A stretch of 64,000 bases of DNA from Pseudomonas koreensis (GTDB taxonomy: Bacteria; Pseudomonadota; Gammaproteobacteria; Pseudomonadales; Pseudomonadaceae). The stretch's first letter is position 1. Each line of letters begins with the position of its first letter. Of the stretch, positions 23,920-32,096 are shown piece by piece. The translations under genes were made by a program, and so were the position numbers. The notes beneath the pieces are model-generated. The model searched no databases. It had not been told where the DNA came from and saw nothing but the letters and a program-made list of their open reading frames with translations. Where the stretch lies: positions 186,001 through 250,000 of the forward strand of contig NZ_JAAQYM010000005.1 of assembly GCF_012986595.1 (NCBI RefSeq), in the 5' to 3' direction.

Positions 23920-24589
23920 CGACGCGCAGCCAGCGCTCCAGCAGCTTGAAGCCGCGCACCAGCACGTAGGACATCAGCAGATAAAACACCCCAGCGGCGA
24001 AGAAGATTTCCACCGGCAGGTAGGTGCGGGCGATGATCGTGCGGGCCATGCCGGTCAGTTCCAGCAGGGTCACGGTGCTCGCCAGCGCGCTGGCCTTGAG
24101 CATCAGGATCACTTCGTTGCTGTACGCCGGCAGGCCGATGCGCGCGGCACGCGGCAGCATGATGTAGAACATCGCTTTGGGTTTGGACATGCCCAGCGCC
24201 CGCGCCGCTTCGATTTCCCCGGGCGGAATCGCCTGGATCGCGCCGCGCAGGATCTCGGCGATGTATGCCGCGGTGTGCAGGGTCATGGTCGCGGTGGTAC
24301 ACCAGAACGGATCACGCAGGTACGGCCACAGGGCGCTGCTACGTACTGCATCAAACTGCGCCAGGCCGTAGTAGACGAGGAACAGTTGCACCAGCAACGG
24401 CGTACCACGGAAAAAGAAGATGTAGGCGTAGGGCAAGGCGCGCACGTACCACAGCTTCGAAGAGCGGGCGATGCCCAGCGGAATCGCCAGCAGCAGGCCG
24501 GCAATCACGGCAATCGCCACCAGCTCCAGGGTCAGGGTCGCGCCCTGCGCCAGTTTCGGCAGCCACTTGATGATCACTTCCCAGTTCAT
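23900..24589 (-). CDS. hisM: His/Lys/Arg/Orn-type ABC transporter permease HisM
   Basis: A 229-residue inner-membrane permease with five hydrophobic segments. The EAA loop GEIEAARALGMSKPKAMFYI contacts the ATPase. Segments such as RGTPLLVQLFLVYYG and LPAYSNEVILMLKASALAST are shared with enterobacterial HisM. The start ATG overlaps the hisQ stop (ATGA), and 94 upstream codons of the open frame are rejected as shadow. It pairs with HisQ as the heterodimeric channel. Confidence 0.88.
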   Translation of the reverse strand: MNWEVIIKWLPKLAQGATLTLELVAIAVIAGLLLAIPLGIARSSKLWYVRALPYAYIFFFRGTPLLVQLFLVYYGLAQFDAVRSSALWPYLRDPFWCTTATMTLHTAAYIAEILRGAIQAIPPGEIEAARALGMSKPKAMFYIMLPRAARIGLPAYSNEVILMLKASALASTVTLLELTGMARTIIARTYLPVEIFFAAGVFYLLMSYVLVRGFKLLERWLRVDACQGR

Positions 24590-25281
24590 GAAGCGCTCCT
24601 CGCAAAGCCGCGAGCGGCGCGTTTTTCCAGGAAGTGCATGCCGGTCATCGCCAGCACGGTGAGGCCCAGGTACATGACCGCAGCCACCAGATAGAAAGTG
24701 AACGGCTGTTTCGAGACGGTCACGCCGATCTGTGCGTGACGCATGATTTCTTCCAGGCCGATCACCGACACCAGCGCGGTGTCTTTCATCAGGATCATGA
24801 ACAGGTTGCCCAGGCCCGGCAGGGCGATGCGCCACATCTGCGGCAGGATCAGCTTGGTGAAGATCCGCCATTTCGACAGGCCCAGCGCCACACCGGCTTC
24901 ACGGTGGCCCTTGGGAATGGCGAGGATTGCGCCGCGGAATACTTCCGTGGCATAGGCGCCGAAGCACAGGCCCAGTGCAATGACGCCAGCGGCGAAGGCG
25001 CTGAGTTGCAGGTCGGGGTTGCCGAAAAATTCACCGAGGCTGCGCATCAGGTTGACCGTACCAAAGTAGATCAACAGCACCCAGAGCAATTCCGGGACGC
25101 CACGCACCAGGGTTGAATAAGTGCCGCCAAGCCATTGCAGCAGCTTGTACGGGGAAGTCTTGGCCAAGGCGCCGAGCAGACCGAGTACCAGTCCCAGGCA
25201 CAGGGCCGTCAGCGCCAGTTTGACGGTCATCAGCGCGCCGGCGGCGAGGGCCGGGCCGAATCCGTAGAGGTCGATAATCAT
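24586..25281 (-). CDS. hisQ: His/Lys/Arg/Orn-type ABC transporter permease HisQ
   Basis: A 231-residue permease, partner of HisM. Motifs include GAYATEVFRGAILAIPKGHREA (the EAA loop continues ALGLSKWRIF), VRGVPELLWVLLIYF and MKDTALVSVIGLEEIM. About five membrane segments. It follows the binding-protein gene by 75 nt and overlaps hisM by 4 nt. Length is typical of the polar amino-acid permease family. Confidence 0.88.
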   Translation of the reverse strand: MIIDLYGFGPALAAGALMTVKLALTALCLGLVLGLLGALAKTSPYKLLQWLGGTYSTLVRGVPELLWVLLIYFGTVNLMRSLGEFFGNPDLQLSAFAAGVIALGLCFGAYATEVFRGAILAIPKGHREAGVALGLSKWRIFTKLILPQMWRIALPGLGNLFMILMKDTALVSVIGLEEIMRHAQIGVTVSKQPFTFYLVAAVMYLGLTVLAMTGMHFLEKRAARGFARSAS

Positions 25282-25356
25282 GGATTTCTTTTCAAATCGG
25301 CAGGCAAGGCCGGGAGCCGGTGCCGTCGGATCACGGCGCCGGTCCCGCAGGTCAGA

Positions 25357-26106
25357 TCAATAGATGCTGAACGGGAAGTACTTGTCGTTGATCTTCTTGT
25401 AGGTACCGTCGGCAACGATTTCCTTCAGTGCAGCGTTCAGCTTCTCACGCAGCGGATCGCCTTTGCGCACAGCGATGCCGATCTTGTCGCTTTCCACGAC
25501 CGGTTCACCTTTGAACTCGTAGTTCTTGCCGGCGTCGGTTTTCAGCCAGTCATAGTTGGCGTACTTGTCGGCGAGGATGGCATCGACACGACCGGAGGTC
25601 AGGTCCAGGTAGGCGTTTTCCTGGGTGTCGTAGAGTTTGACTTCGATATCGCTACCGTAGGTGTCCTCAAGCCAGGTACCGGCGAGCGTCGCGCGCTGAG
25701 TACCGATGATCTTGCCTTTGAGCGAATCCTTGTCGGTTTTGAAGTCGACGTTTTTCGGCGCGATGAACTGCAGCTTGTTCGAGTAGTACGGGTCGGTGAA
25801 ATCCACCGCGCCCTTGCGCTCGTCGGTGATCGACAGCGAAGAGACCAGGAAGTCGAACTTCTTGGCGTTCAGCGCAGGGATGATGCCGTCCCAGTCGGAA
25901 GTGACCACGGTGCACTCGACTTTCATCTTCGCGCACAGGGCGTCGCCGATGTCTTTGTCAAAGCCGACCACGTTACCGCTGGCATCTTTATTGTTGAACG
26001 GCGGGTAGGCCGCTTCGATGCCCATCTTCAGGGTCTCGGCCATGGCACCGGCGCTGAACGCGAGGGTGACGGCGGCGGCCAGGAAGACCTTTTTAAAATT
26101 CTGCAT
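25357..26106 (-). CDS. periplasmic amino-acid-binding protein of the HisJ/ArgT type
   Basis: A 249-residue family-3 solute-binding protein with a clear signal peptide (MQNFKKVFLAAAVTLAFSAG, cut after AMA). The mature start ETLKMGIEAAYPPFNNKD is the hallmark, as are FDKDIGDALCAKMK, SSLSITDERKGAVDFTDPYY and the basic-residue contact TQRATLAGTWLED. This pattern favours cationic amino acids (Arg, Orn, Lys, His), though ligand choice is inferred. The start is the ATG 13 nt after the hisP stop. Confidence 0.9.
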   Translation of the reverse strand: MQNFKKVFLAAAVTLAFSAGAMAETLKMGIEAAYPPFNNKDASGNVVGFDKDIGDALCAKMKVECTVVTSDWDGIIPALNAKKFDFLVSSLSITDERKGAVDFTDPYYSNKLQFIAPKNVDFKTDKDSLKGKIIGTQRATLAGTWLEDTYGSDIEVKLYDTQENAYLDLTSGRVDAILADKYANYDWLKTDAGKNYEFKGEPVVESDKIGIAVRKGDPLREKLNAALKEIVADGTYKKINDKYFPFSIY

Positions 26107-26119
26107 GCATGTTGCTCCG

Positions 26120-26893
26120 TTAGCGGTTGCTGGACATGAATTGTTTGCAGCGCGCCGAAAGCGGGTTGTCGAACACCTGCTGAGGCGATCCTTGCTCTTC
26201 CACCAGCCCCTGGTGGAGGAACACCACTTCGCTGGAGACCTGACGGGCAAAGCCCATTTCGTGGGTCACCAACAGCATGGTGCGGCCTTCTTCGGCCAGT
26301 GCGCGGATGACACTAAGTACTTCCTGAACCATTTCCGGGTCAAGGGCGGAGGTAGGCTCGTCGAACAGAATCACTTTCGGCTGCATCGCCAGGGTGCGAG
26401 CGATGGCCGCGCGTTGCTGCTGACCACCGGACAGCTGCGACGGATACGCGTGGCGCTTGTCGGCGATGCCGACCTTGGCCAGAAGCGCTTCGGCGACTTC
26501 GATGGCTTCGGCCTTGCTCTGGCCGAGCACGCGGCGCGGGGCTTCGATGATGTTGTCGAGCACGCTCATGTGCGGCCACAGATTAAAGTTTTGAAACACA
26601 AAACCAATCTCGGAACGCAGGCGATTGATCTGCTTGCCGTCGGCAGCAACCAGTTCGCCATTCTTGGCGGGCTTGAGCTTGAGTTCTTCACCGGCCACCA
26701 GAATCTGGCCCTGGTGCGGGTTTTCCAGCAGGTTGATGCAGCGCAGGAACGTGGACTTGCCGGAACCGGAGGAACCGAGGATCGAGATCACATCGCCGTC
26801 GCGGGCGGTCAGCGAGATGCCTTTGAGCACCTCAAGCTGTCCGTAGCGTTTGTGCAAGTTGCGAATTTCAAGCGCGGGCGTGGCCTCAGCCAT
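26120..26893 (-). CDS. hisP: amino-acid ABC transporter ATPase HisP
   Basis: A 257-residue ATPase and the first gene of the transporter operon. Walker A GSSGSGKST, Q-loop FVFQNFNLWPHMS, signature LSGGQQQRAAIAR, Walker B VILFDEPTSALD and H-loop VTHEMGFARQ are all intact. Gene order hisP-binding protein-hisQ-hisM-methyltransferase is on one strand with tight spacing. The promoter must lie in the 550-bp gap shared with gabP. Confidence 0.93.
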   Translation of the reverse strand: MAEATPALEIRNLHKRYGQLEVLKGISLTARDGDVISILGSSGSGKSTFLRCINLLENPHQGQILVAGEELKLKPAKNGELVAADGKQINRLRSEIGFVFQNFNLWPHMSVLDNIIEAPRRVLGQSKAEAIEVAEALLAKVGIADKRHAYPSQLSGGQQQRAAIARTLAMQPKVILFDEPTSALDPEMVQEVLSVIRALAEEGRTMLLVTHEMGFARQVSSEVVFLHQGLVEEQGSPQQVFDNPLSARCKQFMSSNR

Positions 26894-27337
26894 GTGCGTT
26901 CCTCATATATGTTGCGCTCCTGCTGTTGGCGGGCCTTCCTGGCGAGGCGGCCAAGCTAGCATAGCGTTTCAATGGCAGCCAACAGCGCTACGGGCGGTAA
27001 GCGGATGGCGTGTGGCAGGTTGTCGCATCGGCACAGCAGACTGTCGCCCCATCAACAACCGAACGGGTGTTTGAACGTGCAAACCCGTGGGTGTTGCGTA
27101 AAAAAAGGCGCGATGTTGCCAGCTTTGGCGGGGTGTTGGAAGCGCTATCCGGCCGAACGTTCCTGAATCGCCCTTTTATTGTGCATCCCACACTTTTTCA
27201 GTGTGTTTCTGGTGCGCTCAATCGTTTGAAAAGTGAGTCGCAGGGTAACGCTCTGGCGAATTGCCATTAATTCCAAGGACTTGCGATGACTGTCCGGTCG
27301 CGCGCAAAACCGCAGCCCAGATGAGTTTGAAACATTT
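26894..27337. other. divergent control region between hisP and gabP
   Basis: About 440 bp without a convincing gene. It must contain the hisP promoter on the minus strand and upstream activator sites for the sigma-54 promoter of gabP. I see no RNA gene or terminator; a short frame at 27145-27345 on the minus strand lacks coding character. Confidence 0.4.
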
Positions 27338-27353
27338 TGGCGCATTTATTGCG
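27338..27353 (+). promoter_or_regulatory. sigma-54 promoter of gabP
   Basis: TTGGCGCATTTATTGCGT has GG at 27339-27340 and GC at 27351-27352 with exactly 10 nt between, the invariant sigma-54 spacing, and a TTGC -12 element. The gabP ATG is 93 nt downstream. Confidence 0.6.
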
Positions 27354-27445
27354 TGCAGAATCTGGAACGCCCCGTTGGTTTCTTTTTACGAGAAGGAAAA
27401 CCAGACCGGGCGGACGCAATCGCTTTCCTCGCAAAGGTAGTTCCG

Positions 27446-28837
27446 ATGAGCAGTACCCCAAGCTCCAATGGCCTCGAACAGGGGCTCAAACCGCGTCATG
27501 TGACCATGCTGTCGATCGCCGGTGTTATCGGCGCCGGTCTGTTCGTTGGCTCCGGCCACGCCATCGCTGCCGCCGGTCCTGCCGTGCTGCTGGCTTACGC
27601 TGCCGCCGGTACCCTGGTGGTGCTGGTGATGCGCATGCTCGGTGAGATGGCTGTTGCTTCGCCCGACACCGGCTCGTTTTCGACTTACGCCGACCGTGCC
27701 ATCGGGCACTGGGCCGGTTTCACCATCGGCTGGTTGTACTGGTGGTTCTGGGTGTTGGTGATTCCGCTGGAAGCCAACGCTGCCGCGACCATCCTGCACG
27801 CCTGGTTCCCGGGTGTAGGCATCTGGGCTTTTGCTCTGGTCATCACGATGCTGCTGACCATCACCAACTTGTTCAGCGTGAAGAATTACGGCGAGTTCGA
27901 ATTCTGGTTTGCCCTGATCAAAGTGCTGGCGATCATCGGCTTCATCATCCTTGGTCTGGCAGCCATTTTTGGCTTCCTGCCGAACAGCCAGGTCAGCGGC
28001 GTTTCGCACCTGTTCGACTCCGGCGGCTTCCTGCCCAACGGCATGGGCGCGGTACTGGGCGCGATCCTGACCACCATGTTCTCGTTCATGGGCACTGAAA
28101 TCGTGACCATCGCGGCCGCGGAATCGAAGAACCCGGGCAAGCAGATCTCCAAGGCCACCAATTCGGTGATCTGGCGGATTGGCTTGTTCTACCTCGTGTC
28201 GATTTTCATCGTCGTGGCCCTGGTGCCGTGGAACGATCCTACGCTGGCCAACCTGGGTTCCTACCAGACTGTGCTTGAGCGCATGGGCATTCCGAACGCC
28301 AAGATGATCGTCGACATCGTGGTGCTGGTCGCGGTAACCAGCTGCCTGAACTCGGCGCTGTACACCTCGTCGCGTATGCTCTTCTCCCTGGGCAAGCGCG
28401 GCGACGCGCCGGCCATGTCGACCCGCACCAACAAAAGCGGTACGCCTTACTGGGCAGTCATGTTGTCCACCGGCGCGGCGTTCCTCTGCACCTTCGCCAA
28501 CTACGTGGCGCCGGCTGCGGTGTTCGAGTTCCTGCTGGCCAGCTCCGGCGCCATCGCGCTGCTGGTGTACCTGGTGATCGCGTTCTCGCAACTGCGCATG
28601 CGCAAACAGCGCATGGCCCGCGGCGAGAAAATCGCCTTCAGCATGTGGTTGTTCCCGGGCCTGACCTATGCGGTGATCATCTTCATCGTCGCCGCCCTGA
28701 CCATCATGCTGTTCCAGGAAGCCCATCGCGTGGAAATCCTCGCGACCGGCCTGCTGAGCCTGCTGGTGGTTGCTGCCGGCCTGCTGGTAGCACGCCGTCG
28801 CAAGCTGGAAAAACGTGGTGCGGTGGTGCTCAACTGA
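27446..28837 (+). CDS. gabP: GABA permease GabP (APC family)
   Basis: A 463-residue amino acid permease with 12 predicted membrane helices. The N-terminal signature is QGLKPRHVTMLSIAGVIGAG followed by LFVGSGHAIA. Other family marks are EANAAATILHAWFP, FMGTEIVTIAAAESKNPGK and SALYTSSRMLFSLGKRGDAP. The ATG at 27446 has AAAGGTAG upstream; the 31 codons before it are discarded. It imports 4-aminobutyrate, the product of putrescine breakdown, which fits agmatine deiminase elsewhere in the window. GABA rather than another substrate is inferred by overall likeness to GabP. A terminator follows. Confidence 0.85.
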   Translation: MSSTPSSNGLEQGLKPRHVTMLSIAGVIGAGLFVGSGHAIAAAGPAVLLAYAAAGTLVVLVMRMLGEMAVASPDTGSFSTYADRAIGHWAGFTIGWLYWWFWVLVIPLEANAAATILHAWFPGVGIWAFALVITMLLTITNLFSVKNYGEFEFWFALIKVLAIIGFIILGLAAIFGFLPNSQVSGVSHLFDSGGFLPNGMGAVLGAILTTMFSFMGTEIVTIAAAESKNPGKQISKATNSVIWRIGLFYLVSIFIVVALVPWNDPTLANLGSYQTVLERMGIPNAKMIVDIVVLVAVTSCLNSALYTSSRMLFSLGKRGDAPAMSTRTNKSGTPYWAVMLSTGAAFLCTFANYVAPAAVFEFLLASSGAIALLVYLVIAFSQLRMRKQRMARGEKIAFSMWLFPGLTYAVIIFIVAALTIMLFQEAHRVEILATGLLSLLVVAAGLLVARRRKLEKRGAVVLN

Positions 28838-28854
28838 TCCGTAGCGCGTAATGC

Positions 28855-28892
28855 AAAACGGCCGCTGTCAGTGATGACGAGCGGCCGTTTTT
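28855..28892. terminator. bidirectional terminator between gabP and the convergent gene
   Basis: AAAACGGCCGCT and AGCGGCCGTTTT form a 12-bp stem around a 13-nt loop, with a T-run on the plus strand and an A-tract on the other side. Confidence 0.85.
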
Positions 28893-28906
28893 GTTGGTGA
28901 GCGGGT

Positions 28907-29359
28907 TTATTCGCTCTTTTCTTCTTCGGTATTCACCGACTTGCCATATGCATCCAGCGCAACCCCGAAATCGGTGATGAACTGCGGCTCGCTCAGCCAG
29001 GCCTGGGCGGTTTCGATGTCCATGCCGTCGGCCCACATGCGGTAGTCGATCAGCATGTCGGCGGCCAGGTGAGTGGCGGCCATGCCTTCGTTCTCGGCGT
29101 TTTCCATGTCCAGCAGCTCTGGATGGTCAACGATGATGAACGCCAGTTCGCGCAGCAGCGTCAGCAGCATCTCGTTGCGGCTGACGGCTTCGGCGTCGCG
29201 CATTTTGCTGAACATCGCCAGGGTGTATTCCGGGATCGGCTCGGCGAGATGGCCGAGGTCGGCGTCCTGTTCCAGTGGCTTACGGCCGACCATGCGGATG
29301 TGCTTGGCTTTGGCCTTGGCGCGTTTGGCGCGTTTCTGTTGCTTGTTCAGGGATGCCAT
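28907..29359 (-). CDS. unknown small protein with basic N-terminal tail, paralogue 2
   Basis: A 150-residue protein I cannot name. It begins MASLNKQQKRAKRAKAKAKH, a lysine/arginine/alanine-rich helix that could bind nucleic acid. The remaining part is acidic and helical (LAMFSKMRDAEAVSRNEMLL, ending EEEKSE). The gene just upstream (29366-29779) has the same plan and a near-identical first 20 residues, so the two are tandem duplicates that diverged. They lie 6 nt apart in one operon. No signal peptide or membrane segment. Confidence 0.8.
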   Translation of the reverse strand: MASLNKQQKRAKRAKAKAKHIRMVGRKPLEQDADLGHLAEPIPEYTLAMFSKMRDAEAVSRNEMLLTLLRELAFIIVDHPELLDMENAENEGMAATHLAADMLIDYRMWADGMDIETAQAWLSEPQFITDFGVALDAYGKSVNTEEEKSE

Positions 29360-29365
29360 GGGAAC

Positions 29366-29779
29366 TCAGTTCTTCTGTTGGGTTTGTGCGGCGATCGCGT
29401 CGGACGCCGCCACATAGTCGGCCTGGAAGGCCGGGGATTCGATCCAGGCCAGCGCGCCGGCTTCGTCGGTCTCTTTCGACCACTGGCGATACTCGATCAG
29501 CGCGGCGAGGATGAAATCCATCGCGCCTTCTTCGCCTTCCTGCTCGTAAACCAGCTCCAGCAGCGGGTCTTCTAGGAACGCGGTGCACAGGGCTTGCTGG
29601 CTGATCTTCTCGGCGTCGATCATTTTCTTGAACAGCTCGGTCAGGTCCACCGACTCGAAGTCGATGCGGTCATCGTTCGGGTCCAGCTCGACCGGCGCCT
29701 CGGCGCGTTTGGTGCGGTTTTGCTTGGCCTTGGTCTTGGCCCGGGCGGCGCGTTTTTGCTGCTTGTTGGCGGAGGCCAT
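29366..29779 (-). CDS. unknown small protein with basic N-terminal tail, paralogue 1
   Basis: A 137-residue protein, first of a tandem pair. The N-terminus MASANKQQKRAARAKTKAKQ is basic and repeats NKQQKRA/KAK motifs found in its neighbour. The body is acidic (DPNDDRIDFESVDLTELFKK) and aligns in outline with paralogue 2 at MIDAEKISQQAL, the hydrophobic mid-segment and IEYRQWSKETD versus IDYRMWADGMD. A shift from basic tail to acidic body suggests an RNA- or ribosome-associated protein, but this is inference. A good Shine-Dalgarno (GGAACACACC region) is not obvious. Confidence 0.8.
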   Translation of the reverse strand: MASANKQQKRAARAKTKAKQNRTKRAEAPVELDPNDDRIDFESVDLTELFKKMIDAEKISQQALCTAFLEDPLLELVYEQEGEEGAMDFILAALIEYRQWSKETDEAGALAWIESPAFQADYVAASDAIAAQTQQKN

Positions 29780-29807
29780 GGTGTGTTCCGTCGTGCGTTG
29801 ATAGGGC

Positions 29808-30758
29808 TCAGCTGCGCGGCACTGTCCGCCCGGGTGAGTCGGGGGCCAGCTCGCCGATTTGCAGCCAGGTCAGAGCGATGGGCCATAGTGTGGCTTGGTA
29901 TGCGCTACGAAAAAAGGCGAAATGTCCGACTTGTTGTTCGCCGATGTCCTGCGGCTCGATGCGCAGGTGGGTTTTGTGCGCATGGCTGAAGTAGCCGAGC
30001 AGGCGTTCGATTGCTGGAATGGTGCCGTAGGGGTCGTCGCTGATGCTGATCGCCAAGGTCTCTGCGCGGACGTTGGCGAAGGGCAGCCGACCGGTTGCCG
30101 TCAGCAGTCGGCGGCCGCTCGGGCGCTGCTCGTAGCGCGCGGCAGGCGTGCTCCAGTCGCGTACGACGCCGGCGGGCGTGTCCTCCAGCCAGCCGAGGCG
30201 CTTGCCGGGGAAATAGCCACAGATGCGCGTCAGCAGCGGCATCAGCAAATGCCATTTGCCGAACATGCGCCAACGGTGTTCAGACGCATAGTCGCGCCAG
30301 TAAGCGAACTGCGCGCCGACCGTCACCAGCCGACGAATGACCTGCCCGGATTCGCCAAGCCCCGCCGCACAACCGCCGAAACTGTGGCCGACGACATCGA
30401 TTGGCTGGCCGGGAAACTCCCGTTGCGCGCGCTTGAGCATCGCCTCGAAATCCAGCGCGCCCCAGTCGGTCCATGAGGTCTCCAGGCCTTTCAGGGTTGC
30501 CGGACGCGATTCGCCGATGCCTCGGTAGTCGTAGGTGATCACGTCGAAGCCGGTGGCGAACAGGTAATCGGCGAAGCGCGAATAGTGGCGGCAGCGTACC
30601 GAGGTGGCGGCGTTGATGATGACTACCGGGCGTTGCGCATCGGGCAGGACGTGACGCCAGGTGAAGCCGCCGAGCATAAAGCCGTCGGCGGCGGCCTCAT
30701 GGAAGGGATCATTGACGGTAACGGTGCTGTGCGGGAGCGTAATGCTGCATGAGTTCAT
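29808..30758 (-). CDS. alpha/beta-fold hydrolase
   Basis: A 316-residue serine hydrolase-type protein. The nucleophile elbow is GHSFGG (in DVVGHSFGGCAAG), the oxyanion-side segment VVIINAATSVRCRHYSRFAD, and DVITYDYRGIGES follows. A late acidic residue (SDDPYGT) and His (QVGHFAFFR) complete a plausible triad. It resembles the predicted alpha/beta hydrolase group COG4757. No signal peptide. The chosen ATG removes 104 codons of upstream shadow frame. It lies 28 nt upstream of the paralogous small-protein pair on the same strand. Substrate unknown. Confidence 0.8.
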   Translation of the reverse strand: MNSCSITLPHSTVTVNDPFHEAAADGFMLGGFTWRHVLPDAQRPVVIINAATSVRCRHYSRFADYLFATGFDVITYDYRGIGESRPATLKGLETSWTDWGALDFEAMLKRAQREFPGQPIDVVGHSFGGCAAGLGESGQVIRRLVTVGAQFAYWRDYASEHRWRMFGKWHLLMPLLTRICGYFPGKRLGWLEDTPAGVVRDWSTPAARYEQRPSGRRLLTATGRLPFANVRAETLAISISDDPYGTIPAIERLLGYFSHAHKTHLRIEPQDIGEQQVGHFAFFRSAYQATLWPIALTWLQIGELAPDSPGRTVPRS

Positions 30759-31108
30759 AAGCACTCGGTCTATGCGGGATCTCCTGAGAATGAACTTCAT
30801 CGAGGCGTAAATGCAACGATTCGGAGTGTGCTGCGTTGAGGATTCGAAGTCATTGCGCTGTCGAGAAATCGTGACGCACCGCGTCACAAAATCAGAGCGG
30901 TCCTGTAGGTGTAGTCGCCACCCGGTAAATACACGGTGGTCGCCATTCGCAATGGCGAAACACGGCGTGACGTGACAGACGTTGGCAGCGGCACGGCACG
31001 CAATCTGGTGTTTCACTGGAATGACGCTGGATAACGTTGGGTGTATTGGAGAATCGAGGCGCGGGTACAATCCCGCGCCTTATGTTTCGTGATGCAGGAA
31101 GTGATGGT
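30759..31108. other. gene-free divergent region with a perfect inverted repeat
   Basis: About 350 bp between the leftward hydrolase and the rightward lipoprotein gene. It contains GTGACGC-ACC-GCGTCAC at 30871-30887, a perfect 7-bp-arm inverted repeat that looks like an operator or small hairpin, and a looser CCACC/GGTGG inverted repeat about 45 bp on. No gene or terminator is seen. Confidence 0.4.
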
Positions 31109-31390
31109 TTGAAAGGGATTTTGCGTATCGGCTCAGCGGTGAGCCGGGCTTTGCTGTTGGCAGGATGTGGAACGATGATGGGGCGCCTGAACGGTGATTC
31201 TGCAGAGCCGTACTACAAAGGTGTCGATGGGAACCTGCACTTGCTCGGCGTGAGAGGGGGAGATGGCATGCCCTCAGCGGTCATCTGCTACATGATGATC
31301 GTTTGCCCGCTGATTACCGTGGTATCGCTACCGGTAGACGCTGCGCTCGACACGGTTTTGTTGCCGGTCGATTACGTCAACACCCTCTGA
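31109..31390 (+). CDS. YceK/YidQ-family lipoprotein
   Basis: A 93-residue lipoprotein. The TTG start is preferred because AGGAAG lies 7 nt upstream and it gives a compact signal, MKGILRIGSAVSRALLLAGC, with the lipobox LLAG-Cys at residue 20. The mature part has YYKGVDGNLHLLGV and ends with VVSLPVDAALDTVLLPVDYV, the YceK family signature. It is predicted to sit in the inner or outer membrane facing the periplasm. Function of the family is unknown. An ATG at 31082 is the alternative start. Confidence 0.75.
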   Translation: MKGILRIGSAVSRALLLAGCGTMMGRLNGDSAEPYYKGVDGNLHLLGVRGGDGMPSAVICYMMIVCPLITVVSLPVDAALDTVLLPVDYVNTL

Positions 31391-31403
31391 GGCCGACCTC
31401 CAT

Positions 31404-31754
31404 TTACCCCCGCGTACGCTTGCCCTTCTGCTTTTCGCTGGGCTCGTGCGCCATTCGGTAAATCCATAATCCGATCCAGCCGACGGCTATCAGGAATACC
31501 GTGCCGACGCACTGCGACACGATCTCGAACCAGTACATCCGGGGTTGTAGCGCGAGGGTGTAGGTCTGGCGTGGGCCCGATCGGTTCCAGGTGGTGATGG
31601 AGCCGCTGATCAAGCTGTGGACGATCAGGTAAATCGACGCGCCGATGAGGAAGGCGATCAGTACGCCGACCAGCACCATCAGCCAGAAGGAAACCCGGCT
31701 CTGGCGATAGGGTGGCGGATGGGGCAGGGGGACGCGGGTTCTTTTCTGGTTCAT
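31404..31754 (-). CDS. small two-helix membrane protein, function unknown
   Basis: A 116-residue protein with a basic, proline-rich N-terminus (MNQKRTRVPLPHPPPYRQ) and two membrane helices at about residues 20-45 and 77-97 (FWLMVLVGVLIAFLIGASIY; GTVFLIAVGWIGLWIYRM). It ends in a lysine/arginine-rich tail, so both ends are probably cytoplasmic. Not recognised. Convergent with the YceK-like gene, 13 nt apart. The ATG at 31754 is preferred over an upstream in-frame start because of the helix layout; the Shine-Dalgarno is weak. Confidence 0.6.
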   Translation of the reverse strand: MNQKRTRVPLPHPPPYRQSRVSFWLMVLVGVLIAFLIGASIYLIVHSLISGSITTWNRSGPRQTYTLALQPRMYWFEIVSQCVGTVFLIAVGWIGLWIYRMAHEPSEKQKGKRTRG

Positions 31755-31876
31755 CGAATGGATGACCCTCTTCCATAAGGTGCGGTCAAAGTAGCGCGGA
31801 TCGCCTTGGTTCGAAACCCGTCGCGCTTTTGGGCTGCGCAAAAGGGCTGGATTGAGCCGTTATCAAATCGCAGGCA

Positions 31877-31910
31877 TAAAAAAACCCTGAATCTTGCGAT
31901 TCAGGGTTTT
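31877..31910 (-). terminator. terminator of tRNA-Phe
   Basis: AAAACCCTGAAT and ATTCAGGGTTTT pair around CTTGCG; on the minus strand it continues into a T-run. It begins 8 nt after the tRNA CCA end. Confidence 0.9.
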
Positions 31911-31917
31911 CGGTATT

Positions 31918-31993
31918 TGGTGCCCAGAGACGGAATCGAACCGCCGACACGGGGATTTTCAATCCCCTGCTCTACCGACTGAGCTATCTGGGC
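31918..31993 (-). tRNA. tRNA-Phe (anticodon GAA)
   Basis: The minus-strand 76-nt sequence starts GCCCAGATAGCTCAGTCGG, has the anticodon stem-loop GGGGATTGAAAATCCCC (anticodon GAA), the T-arm GGTTCGATTCC and an encoded CCA. The acceptor arm GCCCAGA pairs fully. It may be co-transcribed from the asmA-mutY-yggX operon upstream or use its own promoter. Confidence 0.97.
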
Positions 31994-32096
31994 AACGGGG
32001 CGCATTAAAAGGGTTTTTCGGATTTACGTCAACGACTTTTTTAAAATTTCTTAAATTAATTCCGTCGCTTACGATCCGACCCCCGATTTTGCGTGT

